DNA of 62,500 nucleotides from Prorocentrum cordatum (Eukaryota > Sar > Dinophyceae > Prorocentrales > Prorocentraceae): assembly GCA_963575745.1 (NCBI GenBank), contig CAUYUJ010014265.1, positions 257,534-320,033 of the forward strand. Reading direction: 5' to 3'. How positions within the stretch are numbered: the first letter of the stretch is position 1; the number at the start of each line of letters is the position of its first letter. Positions 1 through 11,620 of the stretch are shown here, one piece after another. The position numbers and the translations under genes were made by a program. Under the pieces are notes generated by a model. That model had not been told where the DNA came from. It saw nothing but the letters and a program-made list of their open reading frames with translations, and did no database searches.

Positions 1-207
1 TCGTCGCCGCTTCAAGAGCTTTCTCTCGGGATGCCCTGGCGCTTCAGGCGACGCCCTCCCGGCGCGACTCGGAGGTCCCTCCAGCGGCGTTGAGGGGCAG
101 TTTCCGAAGGTTCTCTTGGCGGCTTTCGGACCCTTCCCCGGTGGGATCTGCGACAGGTTTATCGGAGGCTGCTGGTGTTGTTCCGTGGCCGTCGGAGAAT
201 TTCTGAA

Positions 208-385
208 GTCAGGAGGGGAAAACACACACACAGACACAATTAAGCGTCGACCCCCAAGGAAATTATGGGAAAATATGGGAAGTGGGGGGGAAGACGAACA
301 TCCAGAAGATATGGAGAAAAAGGGGGAATCCTGTGATTTGTGTGTGTGTGTGTGTCTATTTGTGTGTCCTTGGGCCCCTTGAGGA
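208..385. repeat. Dispersed repeat R1, copy 1
   Basis: Alignable by eye with 51108-51290: both have CAGGAGGGGAA, an AC-rich stretch, TAATT/CAATTAAGCGTCGA, a purine-rich middle, ATCCTGTGA and GTGTGTCC..GGGCCCCT. The first copy has gained a short GT run near 340-355. No coding potential is evident. Confidence 0.7.
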
Positions 386-793
386 AGCTCTCGACCAGCT
401 TCGGTGATGTCTCGTGGGTTGCCGAAGGCCTATAGGATAGGGAGGACGGTGGGCCCACAACACAACCTTCTCGCGGTCTTCCGGCGCGGACGGGTGCCGA
501 GGCGTGGTTGCCGCTCTCCGGACGGTTGTTTGGAGCGAGCAGCTTCCTGGAGGAAGGAGGAGGGATGGCAGATCAGGGGAGGAAAAGGTACCATACCTCT
601 ACCCTTTCCTCGTTTTCCCCTCTGTGGGCCTCCTCGGAAGCCCTCGTCGCCACCGCTGGATTCGCCTCGAAATTCTGGTCAGAACGCACCCCGGGAGAGG
701 ACCGGGGAGTAGCGGTATCGGTACCTTTTGGTTCCCCCAAAAGAGGGGATTGGGGGATGGGGGGAGTGAGGGATACGGACGGGGGGGAAGGAG
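386..793. other. No gene seen
   Basis: GC-rich unique sequence. Open frames exist on both strands, but they have skewed Arg/Gly/Pro composition and no recognisable domain. Confidence 0.5.
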
Positions 794-1012
794 GATGGAC
801 CTCAGGCGATCGCAAACATGGATCAAGGGGGCTTGGACCAGCGACGGGCCCGGTTGCCAAGGGACATCGCGGATCTCCGCCGCAGAGCAGGGCGGCACCA
901 GCCGCACTCTGGGGAGGGCACCTCCCCCGATCCATGGATTCGCCGACCGCGCGCCAAATCCATGGATCGCTAATCCATGTTTGCGCGCCCCCGAATGGAC
1001 GGGCGGAGGAAG
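794..1012. repeat. Dispersed repeat R2, copy 1
   Basis: Starts CAGGCGATCGCAAACATGG and ends near TCCATGTTTGCGCGCCCCCGA. It is matched along its length at 51800-52010 and in shortened form at 61628-61710. R1 and R2 occur in the same order and at similar spacing near 51.1-52.0 kb, so 0.2-1.0 kb and 51.1-52.0 kb are probably copies of one larger unit. Confidence 0.75.
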
Positions 1013-1186
1013 GAATGTGAGCAGGACGAAGCGGAGGAGGGGTGCTGCCCGATGCACGTGGGTCTGGGTGGTTTCGTGGTCACCTTGCGGAGGCGATCGA
1101 CGCGAACCACAACGACGTTATCGACTACGGTGGCGGGGTGCCTGAAAGCGGGGCGGTGGGACAGAGGTGCGTAAGATAGTGCATGG

Positions 1187-1800
1187 CACGCTGCCCCCAT
1201 TCTTCCCTCCCTGGCTCCCTCCATCCCCCCGCTTTCCTGGACGGAAGCAGCGCTGATCTAAACACTCGGCAGCGATCGGATCATCAATGCACCAGGTCCG
1301 ACATCTATACCATTGCTTCCCCATGCAGCACGAAGCGACTGCGTGTAGTGCAGCCGCATTGGGCTTTCCTCTGCCTCCCCTCACCTCACCTCCCGCCCCC
1401 CCCTCCTCCCTCTCTGCCTCCTCTCCCCTCACCTCCTCCCTGCTCCCTCCTCCGTGCTACCTCTCTGCTCCCTCCCTTCTCCCTCCTCTCTCCTCGCTCC
1501 TCCCTCCCTCCTGCCGCCTCCCCACTTCTGTTCCTCCCTCTTCTCTTCTCCCACCTTGCTCCCCCCCCTCTCCTTGCCTCCTCCCTCCCTCCCTCCCATC
1601 CCTCCTTCCCTCCTCTCCCTCTCTCCCTCCCTCCTTCCCCCCTCCCACCTGCCACCTCACTCAGACAGGCACGCAGTCGCGCAAGCGTCACTCGAACCAA
1701 CAGACATCTCCCTCCGCCCTTGGGCCCACAGAGGCCTCCCTCCTCGCTCGCTTCCTCTCTCTCCTCTTGCTCCCTCCCTGTCGGCAGCCCCGGCACCCGC
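1187..1800. repeat. Polypyrimidine (CCT/CCCT) tract
   Basis: Long run of C and T built from degenerate TCCC/CTCC units. It keeps several reading frames open on both strands (poly-Ser/Pro/Leu or Glu/Gly/Arg), which I treat as artefacts. Confidence 0.85.
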
Positions 1801-1944
1801 CTGTACATCTGAGGCGAATGTCCACTTGGGACTGGCGCGCAGGGCGAGTCCCGTCGCCGCAGAGGCTGCAGATGCACGACGGGTCTGGCGAGCCCTTGCA
1901 GAGGACGATTCATCAGCGGCCTATCTCCTCCTCCCTTTTCGCCG

Positions 1945-2105
1945 GAGAAGAGGCTGAGGAGGAGGAGGAGGAGGAGGGGGAGGAGGAGGCGGAGGAGGAG
2001 GAGGAGGAGGAGGAGGAGGAGGAGGAGGAGGAGGCGGAGGAGGCGGAGGAGGAGGCGAGGAGGAGGAGGGGGAGGAGGAGGGGAGGAGGAGGAGGAGTAG
2101 GAGTG
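1945..2105. repeat. (GGA)n microsatellite
   Basis: Near-continuous GGA triplets with occasional GGC. This is one of many GGA/TCC tracts in the window, and it lies about 110 bp upstream of a degenerate spliced-leader relic. Confidence 0.95.
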
Positions 2106-2218
2106 GGAGGAACTTCCTCCCTCGTCTCCGCCTCCTCCGTCCTCTGGCGCTGGAGACACTCGTGTGACAACGCCGCGCGTCCAAGCAGGAGCCTGGCTGG
2201 AACCAACACCCTCCCTTC

Positions 2219-2240
2219 TCCGAAGCCATTTTGGCTTAAG
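2219..2240 (+). other. Degenerate DinoSL relic
   Basis: Matches the 22-nt dinoflagellate spliced leader at 20 of 22 positions; the core GCCATTTTGGCT is intact. There is no splice-donor GT after it, so it is not a leader RNA gene. The sequence that follows (2241-2400) is not recognisable, so the origin of the retroposed message is unknown. Confidence 0.65.
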
Positions 2241-2399
2241 GCGCCGCGGGGGGCTGGTCAGCGCCCGTGGCCCGCCATCCTCCTCAGCCTCCTCTTCCTC
2301 CCTCCCATCCCTATTCCTTATTCGTGTATGCTCCCACTCTGCCACCTAGCTGGCCGACTGGGGCCCAATCTGGGCCCTTCCATGCTACGAGTGAAAAGC

Positions 2400-2960
2400 T
2401 GTGGACAGTTTACGTTTTCCGTTCGGGCATGGACATTCCGTCGCCCATGCTGCAACATGCGTGGCAGGAGTGCGACGGGGCGCGCATCCCGCGCGAAAGG
2501 CCGACATGTCGCTCTCGCTTCTGAGCCACGCTCATGTCTCGAGAGAGTTGAGCCCCCGCTCGGGCGCGGCGCACATTTCTCGCATGCATTGTCGCTGACG
2601 CGCGAGCAAACGAACGTGTCGCTATCGCCTCGGCGCCGCGCAGGTTGCCCCTGAACGAGGCGTTCCCGCCCAGGCGCGGCGCAGATGTGTCACTCGCGAA
2701 CTGCTGGGGGCTCGCGCGAGCGGGCGACTTGTCGCCTTCGCCCAGGCTCCGTTTGCACTTGGCTCGGCGTGAGAGACCGACAGCGGCAGCGGGGCCGCCC
2801 GAGAGCAGGCGAAATGCCGACCTCGCCCAGACGCCGCGCAGTCTGCGAGCGAGAGCGGCAGTGGTGCGCCAGCGCGGCGCATGCCTCGTCTCCGCTGCGC
2901 ACATCGGAAGTTTTGCCGCTCCCGCCACTGCGCGGCGCGCGCAGTTCTCTTGGCGCCACG
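2400..2960. repeat. Degenerate GC-rich ~60-90 bp repeats
   Basis: Loosely periodic blocks recur, such as TGTCGC..TCGCC near 2505, 2617 and 2730 and CAGGCGCGGCGCA-like segments. They are too diverged for a clear unit. Open frames here are Arg/Ala-rich and not convincing. Confidence 0.4.
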
Positions 2961-2989
2961 TCGTTGGAAGCGGGACATCACCGCCCACC

Positions 2990-3132
2990 AAACCACCCCA
3001 ACCCAACCCGAAGGCCCCAATTTGCCCTCCATTTCCAGTTGGGGGGGGTCGGGGAACGTTGAGAAAACACACATGAAGCTCGTACCCCCCCCAACCCGAA
3101 ATTCGGATCTTCGGGTTGGGTTGGGGTGGTTT
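2990..3132. repeat. 24-bp perfect inverted repeat
   Basis: The left arm at 2990-3013 (AAACCACCCCAACCCAACCC...) is the exact reverse complement of the right arm at 3109-3132; the spacer is 95 bp. It could fold into a cruciform or hairpin. No TSD is evident. Confidence 0.85.
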
Positions 3133-3295
3133 GGTAGGTAGTCAGGACAGCGTGCGAGCTCCTTCCGTTTGCGACGTGGGAGCTCGTTCCAACATCAATG
3201 CCAAGTTGTGCCCCAATTGATTATCATGTCGTGTGAGGCACGGTGGGTGTGGGCGGGGCCTCTCGCTCGCTCGACCTGGCTAACCTGACTCCTCC

Positions 3296-3712
3296 TCGTA
3301 CTCCCTCCTCCTCCTCCTCCTCCTCCTCCTCTTCATCCTTACGCCTTCCTGCCTTCTCTGCCCCTTTTCTTTCTTCCCCCTTCCTCGTTCTTTATCCCTC
3401 CTCTTACTCTTCTTCCTCATCGACCTCTTTCTCCTCCTCCACTCCTCCTCCTCCTCGTTCTCCTCCTCCTCCTCCTTCTCCTCCTCCTCCTCCCTCTTCT
3501 ACAAACCCGGCGCTCTGTCTCCCTTTTTCCACTGTCACAGCGTACTCTTGTAAATCAGATCCTCCTCCTTTTTCTGCCTCCTCCTCCTCCCCCTCTTGCC
3601 CCCTCCTCCTCCTCCTCCTCCTCCTCCTCCTCCTTCTGCGCGTCCTTTCTCCTCTTGCCTCCTCTTCCTTCTTCTTTTCCTGCCTCCTTCTTCACCCCCT
3701 CCAGGGAAGCAT
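3296..3712. repeat. (TCC)n-rich tract
   Basis: Interrupted TCC/TTC microsatellite blocks. The open frame that runs through it and on into the GAT array is low complexity throughout. Confidence 0.9.
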
Positions 3713-3727
3713 TTGGACTAGATCAAG

Positions 3728-4855
3728 GACGATGGAGAGCAGGATAACGATGCTGATGACGATGACGATGCCGATGACGACGATGCTGCTGCGGCTGATG
3801 ATGAAGAAGATGAAGAAGCTGATAGTGATGCTGATGCTGATGATGCTTGTAACGATGATGGTGATGACGATGATGAGTATGATGATGATGGTGACGATAC
3901 TGATGAAGCTGATGATGCTGCTGATGATGATGATGATGATGATGATGGTGACTGTGATGGTTCTGATCATGTTGATGATGATGAAGCTGTTGATGCTGCT
4001 GCTAATGATGATGACCACGACGATGATGATGCCGATGACGACGATGAGGCTGATGTTGACGCCGATGGCGATGATGATGATGACGGCGGTGGCGATGATG
4101 ATCAGGATGATGGCGGTGACGATGAAGATGCTGTTGTTGATTATGCTGATGTTGATGTTGATGACGATGACGATGACGATAATGGTGGTGATGATGATGA
4201 TGCTGATACTGATGATGATGCTGATGCTGATGCTGATGCTGATGGTGGTTCTGATGATGACGACGGTGGCGGCGATGCTGTTCAGGATGATGGCGGCGAC
4301 GATGAAGAGGCTGTTGTTGATGATGATGGCGATGACGAGGACGATGACGATGACGGTGATGCTGATGATGATGAGGATGAAGAAGATGATGATGACGATG
4401 TTGCTGATGACGACGCAGATGGTGGTTCTGATGATGACGACGACGGCGGCGATGAGATGTCAAGGATGATGGCGACGACGATGAATATGCTATTGTCGAT
4501 GATGATGACGATGACGATGACGATGCCGATGATGATTATGATGATGATGATGATGATGATGATGATGCTGATGCTGATGGCGATGATGATGACAATGTTG
4601 ATGCTGATGACGATGATGATGATAATGATGATGACGCTGTCGCTGATGATGCTGATCTTGATGATGATGGAGAGGATGAGGATGAGAGTGATGCTGCTGC
4701 AGATGATGCCGATGATGATGATTATGCTGATGATGGTGATGACGAGGATGCTGATGCTGATGCTGATGCTGATGCTGGTGATGCTGATGCTTTTGATGCT
4801 GATGCTGATGCCGATCATGATGCTGATGCTGATGCAGATGACGGTTGTGTGATGG
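3728..4855. repeat. GAT/GAC/GCT triplet array, 1.1 kb
   Basis: Over a kilobase of GATGAT, GATGAC and GATGCT triplets with irregular higher-order blocks. For example, segments containing GGTTCTGATGATGACGAC and GATGGCGGCGACGATGAAGA recur near 4090, 4250 and 4430. Depending on frame it reads Asp/Ala-rich, Met-rich or, on the minus strand, His/Ile-rich. I treat it as microsatellite-derived, not a gene. Confidence 0.9.
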
Positions 4856-5263
4856 TGAGGAAGGGAAGGGGCCCCTCACAGTTTCCCGTGGACGTCTTCA
4901 GACTTCTGGTGTATGTTCGGGCCAGTATGTTAAAGGGGTCCAGCCTTAAAAACGAAGCCCCTCTCCTATGCGGCCCAGAAACAGCGAAACACATCGACCC
5001 CTCCCCTGCCCCTACCTCCCTTTTCCCTCGGGGGGTACATTGAAACGTCGGCTGGATTGACCATTCCCCGATCGAGTGAGTTATTCCTCATCCGAGGTGA
5101 GTTGTTCCTTGGCTTTTCTGCTCAGAGCGAATGGTATCTCGAGAAGTCACCCAGAATGCTTCTTGGAGCTTCCTTAGAGACTTCTCAAGCTTCGTAGAGG
5201 CTGCTACAGGGCACATTCTTTGTTTATTCCCCAAACTGGTGCTTCCACTTAAGGACTTCTTAC
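4856..5263. other. No gene seen
   Basis: Unique sequence between two arrays. No domain, RNA gene or repeat partner was recognised. Confidence 0.4.
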
Positions 5264-5545
5264 TTGCGTTCGCCATCTCGGGACCCTCCCCGCACAATCG
5301 CCGTCGTGCCGCCCGTCGCCGCCCATCGCCGCCTGTCGCCGTTGCCGCCCGTCGCCGCCATCCCCGCCTTTCGCCACCCGTGCCGCCCGTCGCCGCCCGT
5401 CGCCGTCGCCGCCCGTCGCCGCCATCCCCGCCCCTCGCCGCCCGGGCCGCCCGTCGCCGCCCGTCGCCGCCCGTCGCCGTCGCTGCCCGCCGCCGCCCGT
5501 GCCACCCGTCGCCGCCCGTCGCCGCCCGTCGCCGTCGCCGCATCG
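5264..5545. repeat. CCGCCCGTCG minisatellite
   Basis: Tandem 9-18 bp units of GCCGCCCGTCGCC type. Open frames are by-products. Confidence 0.9.
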
Positions 5546-6045
5546 CACACATTGCACCGCATAGATTGCTTTACATAGGTTGCATCGCAAACATTGCGCC
5601 ACATATATTGTACCGCATAGACTACATTACATGGGTTGCATCGCATACGTTGCATCAAATCTATTGCGCCGCATGGGTCGCATTACCTATGGTGCATCGC
5701 ACACATTGCACCACATACATTGCACATCATACACTGCATTGCACAGGTGGCATCGCATGCACTGCATCTCATAGATCGCACCGCGTTCATTGCATCCCAT
5801 AGGCTGCATCGCATACAGTGCACCACACATACGTTGCATTACATAAGTTGCATCGCATACAGTGTATCACATGTATTGCACTGTGTAGACTGCATTGCAT
5901 AGGCCGCACCGCATACATTGCACCACATCGATTGCACCACACATGGGCTGCATTATATTGGCTGCATCGCATACATTGCACCACATGCATTGCACCGCAT
6001 ATATTGCATCGCGTACGTTGCACCACATAGATTGCACCGCGTAGA
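5546..6045. repeat. TTGCA array, left copy
   Basis: Tandem ~14-bp monomers close to GATTGCACCGCATA / GGTTGCATTACATA, arranged in loose groups of about four. It flanks the doubled 1.32-kb unit on the left; a sister array lies at 8870-9443. There are no unique spacers, so it is not CRISPR. Confidence 0.9.
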
Positions 6046-6065
6046 TTCTCCTTTCTTTTCCTTTC

Positions 6066-6987
6066 TAAAAACAGAATAGACTCTACCCCCCCCGGCGTTA
6101 TCGGTCCCCCTTTCGGGTATGTAAATCATATATGATTCTCACTACATGTCCATCCTAAATATGAAATCACAATGTCCCAGGCCACCGGGTATCTCCCCCC
6201 TGAGGGTCCCTTGCAAAAAAAACAATGTGCGGTGACATTTTTGTTCTAACATAGCACTTTTTCACGAATCCCTCGCAAAAAATGTGACGAAGTGCGCACG
6301 CGCGCGTCGTCGCGCGCGCATGCCGAAATCCTTCAAAAACCTTCGGTGCCGGAAGGATTTCGCAATCGAGTTTCCCAAAAAACATGCAAAAGCACAGGGT
6401 TTCGCAACACTGATTTGCTAAAAAACGCTTCCGCGCGAGCTCTTGCGAAAACTTAAGAAAACCATAGGTTTTTCAAGATTTTCACAACATGCTATTAAAC
6501 GGGCTTCGCGCGCGCGCATGTCGAAATCTGTCCAACGCCCTTGCGCGTGTGCCGTCGCGAGAATCCTCTGCAACAAATGGGACGAGGTGCGGACGCGCGC
6601 GTCGTTGCGCCCGTATGCCGAAAACCTTCAAAACCCATCGGTTTTGGAAGGATTTCAAAATCGTATGTCCAAAAAACCTACAAAAACCCAAGGTTTCGCA
6701 ACACGGATTTTCAACAAAAGCGTGCGCGCGCGCTCTTGCGTCGTCGTCGTCGTCGTCGTCGCCGTCCTCCCTCCTCCCGCGTCGTCGTCGTCGTCGTCGC
6801 CTACGTCGTCCTCTGTCTTTCCTCGTGTTCGTCGTCGTCGTCCTCCTTGGCGTCGTGGTCGTTTCCGTCGTCATTGTCGCCGTGGTCGTCCCTCCTCCTC
6901 CTCCCTCGTCGTCGTCGTCGTCGTCGTCGTCGTCCGTCGTCGGCGTTCCGTTGTCAGCGTCTCGTCGTCGTCCCTCCTATTTCGTCG

Positions 6988-7019
<32 letters not shown>

Positions 7020-7390
7020 TTCCCTCCTTCCTCGTCGTTGTCGTCGTCGGCGTCGCCGTCCTTCTTCCTTCTTCGTCGTTCGCGTCGTCGCCGTCCTCCC
7101 TCCTCCCTCGTCGTTGTCGTCGTTGTCGTCGTTGTCGTCATTATCGCCGTCGTCGTCCTTCCTCCTCCGTCGTCGTCTTCGTCGGCGTCGTCGTCGTCGT
7201 CTTCGTCGTCGTCGGCGTTGGCGTCGTTGTCGTCGTCGAAGTCGTCGGAGACGTCGTCGGCGTCGTCGTAGTCGATGTCGTCGGTGTCGTCGTAGTCGGT
7301 CTTAAGAGGTTTTGCAAGCCAAGTTGCGGGTGGGTGGGTGGGGTGTTTGCAAGAGCGTGGGATGTGTCACATCATGTGTAACAATCATAA
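6066..7390. repeat. 1.32-kb tandem unit, copy 1
   Basis: Runs from CAGAATAG..CTACCCCCC through AT-rich and CG-rich blocks into a long (GTC)n tail, then TTAAGAGG..GCAAG. Most of it repeats at an exact offset of +1320; for example 6241-6300 matches 7561-7620. It contains hairpin-forming segments (GAAATCCTTC at 6325-6334 pairs with 6352-6361). Frames in the GTC tail give Val/Ser/Arg-rich nonsense. Confidence 0.9.
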
Positions 7391-8564
7391 AAGCAGAATA
7401 GGATCTACCCCCCCACGGCGTTATCGCCCCCCCTTTCGGATATGTAAATCATATATGATTCTGACCACATGTCCATCCTAAATATGACATCACAATGTCC
7501 CAGGCCACCCGGTATCCCCCCGAGGGTCCCTTGCAAAAAAACACTATGCAGTAACATGTTTTGTTCTAACATAGCACTTTTTCACGAATCCCTCGCAAAA
7601 AATGTGACGAAGTGCGCACGCGCGCGTCGTCGCGCGCGCATGCCGAAATCCTTCAAAAACCTTCGGTGCCGGAAGGATTTCGCAATCGAGTTTCCCCAAA
7701 AACATGCAAAAGCACAGGGTTTCGCAACACTGATTTGCTAAAAAACGCTTCCGCGCGAGCTCTTGCGAAATCTTAAGAAAACCATAGGTTTTTCAAGATT
7801 TTCACAACATGCTATTAAACGGGCTTCGCGCGCGCATGTCGAAATCTGTCGAACGCCCTTGCGCGTGTACCGTCTCGAGAATCCTCTGCAAAAAGTGGGA
7901 CGAAGTGCAGACGCGCGCGTCGTCGCGCGCGTATGCCGAAAACCTTCAAAACCCATCGGTTTTGGAAGGATTTCAAAATCGTGTGTCCAAAAAACCTACA
8001 AAAACCCAAGGTTTCGCAGCACGGATTTTCAACAAAAGCGTGCGCGCGCTCTTGCATCGTCGTCGTCGTCGTCGTCATCGTCGTCGCCGTCCTCCCTCCT
8101 CCCGCGTCGTCGTCGTCTTCGTCGTCGTCGCCTACGTCGTCCTTTGTCTTTCCTCGTGTTCGTCGTCGTCGTCCTCTTTGGCGTCGTGGTCGTTTCCGTC
8201 GTCGTTGTTGCCGTGGTCGTCCTTCCTCCTCCTCCCTCGTCGTCGTCGTCGTCCGTCGTCGGCGTGTCGTCGTCGTCCCTCCTATTTCGTCGCCGTCGTC
8301 GTCGTCGCCGTTGTCGTCGTCGTCTTCCCTCCTCCCTCGTCGTTGTCGTCGTCGGCGCCGCCGTCCTTCCTCCTTCTTCGTCGTTCGCGTCGTCGCCGTC
8401 CTCCCTCCTCCCTCGTCGTTGTCGTCGTTGTCGTCGTTGTCGCCGTCGTCGTCCTTCCTCCTCCCTCGTCGTCGTCTTCGTTGGCGACGTCGTCGTCGTC
8501 ATCGTCGTCGTCGGCGTCGTTGTCGTCGTCGAAGTCGTCGGAGACGCCGGGGTCGTCGTAGTCG

Positions 8565-8597
<33 letters not shown>

Positions 8598-8855
8598 GCG
8601 TCGTTGACGTCGTCTTCGTCGTCATCGTCGGTGTCGTCGTTGTCGTCGTCGAAGTCGTTGGAGACGTCGTCGGTGTCGTCGTAGTCGGTGTCGGCGGCGC
8701 CGCCGTCGTCGTCGTCGTTGTCGCTGTCGTCGTCGGCGTCGGTGTCGTGGCCAAGTGTCATGTGGTACGTACCGTCACGGTCTTGTCTTAAGAGGTCTTG
8801 CGATCAAGTTGCGGGTGGGAGGGTTGGATGTTTGCACGAGCAGTGGAGAGGACAG
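7391..8855. repeat. 1.32-kb tandem unit, copy 2
   Basis: Second direct copy, about 95% identical by eye in the 5' kilobase; the (GTC)n tail is longer. It ends TTAAGAGGTCTTGCGATCAAG at 8789-8809, matching the end of copy 1 near 7302-7320. Confidence 0.9.
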
Positions 8856-8869
8856 CTTCAAGACGGTCA

Positions 8870-9443
8870 AATATTCATTGCATTTCATAGGTTGCACCGC
8901 ATACAGTGCACCACATATATTGCCCCGCATTGGCTGTATTACATCGGTTGCATCGCTTTCGTTGCTCCACATGTATTGCACCGCATGGGTTGCATTACAT
9001 AGGTTGCATCGCATACTTTGCGCCACAAAGGTTGCCCCGCATTGACTGCATCGCAAAGGTTGTATCGCATACGTTGCACCACATATATAGCACCGCGTGG
9101 ATTGCATTACATAGGTTGTATCGCACACATTGCGCCACACATATTGCACCGCAAGGATTGCATTACATAGGTTGCACCGTGTACATTGCACCGCATACAT
9201 TGCACCGCATAGACTGCATGCCATAGCTTGCATCGCTTACGTTGCATTACATTTATTGCACCGCGTGGATGGCATTACATAGGTTGCACCGCAAACATTG
9301 CACCACATAGATTGCACAACATTGACTGCGTTGTATAGGTTTCATCGCATACATTGCACCACGCATAGATTGCACCGCATAGGTTGCATTACACAGGTTG
9401 CATCGCATACATTGCGCCACATAGAGTGCACCGTGTAGATTGC
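8870..9443. repeat. TTGCA array, right copy
   Basis: Same ~14-bp monomer family and orientation as 5546-6045. The two arrays bracket the duplicated 1.32-kb unit. Confidence 0.9.
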
Positions 9444-9489
9444 AAGAACCCGGTGTTTGGGGTCTACGCTGGCTAACATTGGAGTCTTA

Positions 9490-9840
9490 TGATCAAATCG
9501 CTAGAGATTTCCTTGGGGCACCTTAGAGACTCTTGAGCAGCTCCTCAGAAACTCCTGGGTTTGAAACTTCTTAGAAGAACCTTCGGCTTGCCAGAAACCA
9601 GCTCGTATTTTTTGGTAACCATTCTGACAGGCTTCTGAAAAGGCGTTCGAATAGAGGGGCTTCGGTGACTTCGGGGAGCCTTCTAAGCGGCATCTGAGAG
9701 GTTCATGCGCTTCCCAGAGGCCCACCAGAAGTTTCTCAAAGGCTTCCGGGAGGCTTCGGAGAGGCTCCCGAGAGGCTTCTCAGAGACTTCCGAGAGGCTT
9801 CTTAGAGGCTGGGAGAGGCTTGTCATAGGCTTCTGAGACC
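9490..9840. repeat. Degenerate GAGGCTTC repeats
   Basis: Irregular repetition of GAGGCTTC / CCGAGAGGCTTCT-like words at 15-30 bp intervals. A (CA)n run follows at about 9851-9885. Confidence 0.6.
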
Positions 9841-9852
9841 GCACACGGCTCA

Positions 9853-9883
<31 letters not shown>

Positions 9884-9885
9884 CC

Positions 9886-10550
9886 CTTCAGCCACGCGCG
9901 CGGCAGTATTCAGTCGTAGATATATGTAAGTACTTGCACATGGTAGGTACTGCGAACGGACGGTGCCACTAATTTTGAGAGTGTCCACGCACGTCGTATT
10001 TGAAACGCAAAGCACAGTTGTGGACGATTCGCGTATCCCTACCAGCACATCCAGCAGCAATCACTGTTCAAGTTCCCTGATGGGTGAAGTGTAGCAACAT
10101 GCAGAGGTGATACAAGGGGAACTTATCTTTGGGGGAGGGTGTATGGGTTTTCTAGCCCAGAGAAAAATCGCACAGCCGCAAAGAAAAAGTGCGCTGCAAA
10201 AAAGCGCAGTCGCCGCGAGGTGCAGGGAATTCGCGCGCGCACTGAGAAATACCCCAGTTCACGCTCGCGCGGCGCGCCAGCCCCCTGGCAAGGGACCGAG
10301 GTCGGCTCTGGCGCCCCGTGGAAGGCTGCGAGCCCGAACGAGTTAAGACGTAGCGCATGTTGTTCAGCGTCGTCTGCGATGCAATCTGGCTGGGCACTTC
10401 CCCAGATCGCCGCCGGAGGATGCGATGACAGGGACAGGTCTGCACGCGCAGGGCCGCGCTCCAACCAGTCACCAGCTGCCATCGGCAGTGTCCAGGCTGT
10501 GCCTCCTGAAGCCGCCGCGAGGGCACCTGCTCCCTCAGGGCAAAGGGCAC
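9886..10550. other. No gene seen
   Basis: Mostly unique. Short open frames show no domain or convincing composition. Confidence 0.4.
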
Positions 10551-10625
10551 CTCCTCCTCTTCTCCTCCTCTCCCTCTTTCTCCTCCTCTTCCTCCTCCTC
10601 CTCCTCCTCCTCCTCCCTCCCCCCC
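10551..10625. repeat. (TCC)n microsatellite
   Basis: TCC triplets with few interruptions. Confidence 0.9.
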
Positions 10626-10964
10626 CACCCCGCGTGGCGCGGTCCAGGGAGGGCCTCGCCTTGCCCCAGGAAGCGACAGCATGGGTTATGCGAGCTAGAG
10701 GCAGCCCAAGGGCCACCTCCCCTCACGGCAAAACGCAATGGAACGTCTGGGGAGACAAACGCATCACGTTCGGGAGAAAATTTGCCATTCCACTTCTTTT
10801 AACATTCCCTCCGCGCAGAGCGCCCGATTCCACGCTCCCGACGCCTTGCAAGGGAGGAGACAGTGTGGACCACCGCGGCAGCACCATCTCTCAAGTCCCC
10901 TCTTCATCCTTCCCCCTCTTTCCCGAGGTAACGGGCCGTCACCTTCGGGAAAACAAGAGGAGTA

Positions 10965-11190
10965 AGGATGACACGGAGGATGAGGGGGAAGAGGAGAAGG
11001 AGGAGGAGGAGGGAGGGAGGAGGGGAGGGAGGGAGGGAGGGATAGAAGGAGGAGGGACGGAGGAGCGGAAGAGAAGGGCGAGGAGGTGGGATGAGGCGGG
11101 GAGGGAAGACGAGGATGGGTGAGGAAGAAGGAGATGACAGCGACGACGACGATGACGACGACGACGACGATGACGACGACGACGACAGGA
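10965..11190. repeat. (GGA)n then (GAC)n microsatellites
   Basis: GGA/GGGA units to about 11110, then a GAC/GAT run at 11135-11190. Confidence 0.9.
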
Positions 11191-11199
11191 GTCAACCAT

Positions 11200-11620
11200 G
11201 AAGGCATATTGTGCGCCTTTCGATGTGGGAGTCTCTCGGAAGCCTCTTGGGGGGTTCGCTCTTGGGGCCGTCTCGGGGCCCACCGCGGCCCCTCTCGAGG
11301 CTCTCTCGGACTATCCTGGAGCCATTTCGGAGCCATCTTGAGGCCTCAAGGGCCCACGGGAAGCGACAAGGCAAGAATGCACATCACAGATATCCCCTTC
11401 CGTGTTTGGGAGGATGTCAGTCTCGTGCAGGCGTCCTTGGGGAAACGTCTTGGGGCGGTCTTGGGCCTCTTGAAGGCATGTTGGGAGCTATATGAAACAC
11501 CGTCTTGGACTATCTTGTGCGGTCTTGGAGACCGCCTCGCGCTATCTGGGGCCCTCTTGAGGCCATCTAGGGCCATCTTGGACGCTCTAAGCCATCGCGG
11601 CGCCCCTCTCCGGGCCCAGG
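11200..11620. repeat. Degenerate CTCTTGGGG / GCCATCTTG repeats
   Basis: Short words such as CTCTTGGGGCCGTC, GAGCCATCTTGAGGCC and GGGCCCTCTTGAGG recur irregularly. The same vocabulary appears at 46905-47175 and 47590-47660, which suggests a diverged minisatellite family. Confidence 0.5.

Noticed and set aside
3243-4469. 408-codon plus-strand open frame
   Set aside because: Driven by TCC and GAT triplet repeats (poly-Ser then Met/Leu/Thr); opposite-strand frames are equally long.
5546-6045. CRISPR-like regular array
   Set aside because: Monomers are contiguous 14-bp units with no unique spacers, and the genome is eukaryotic.
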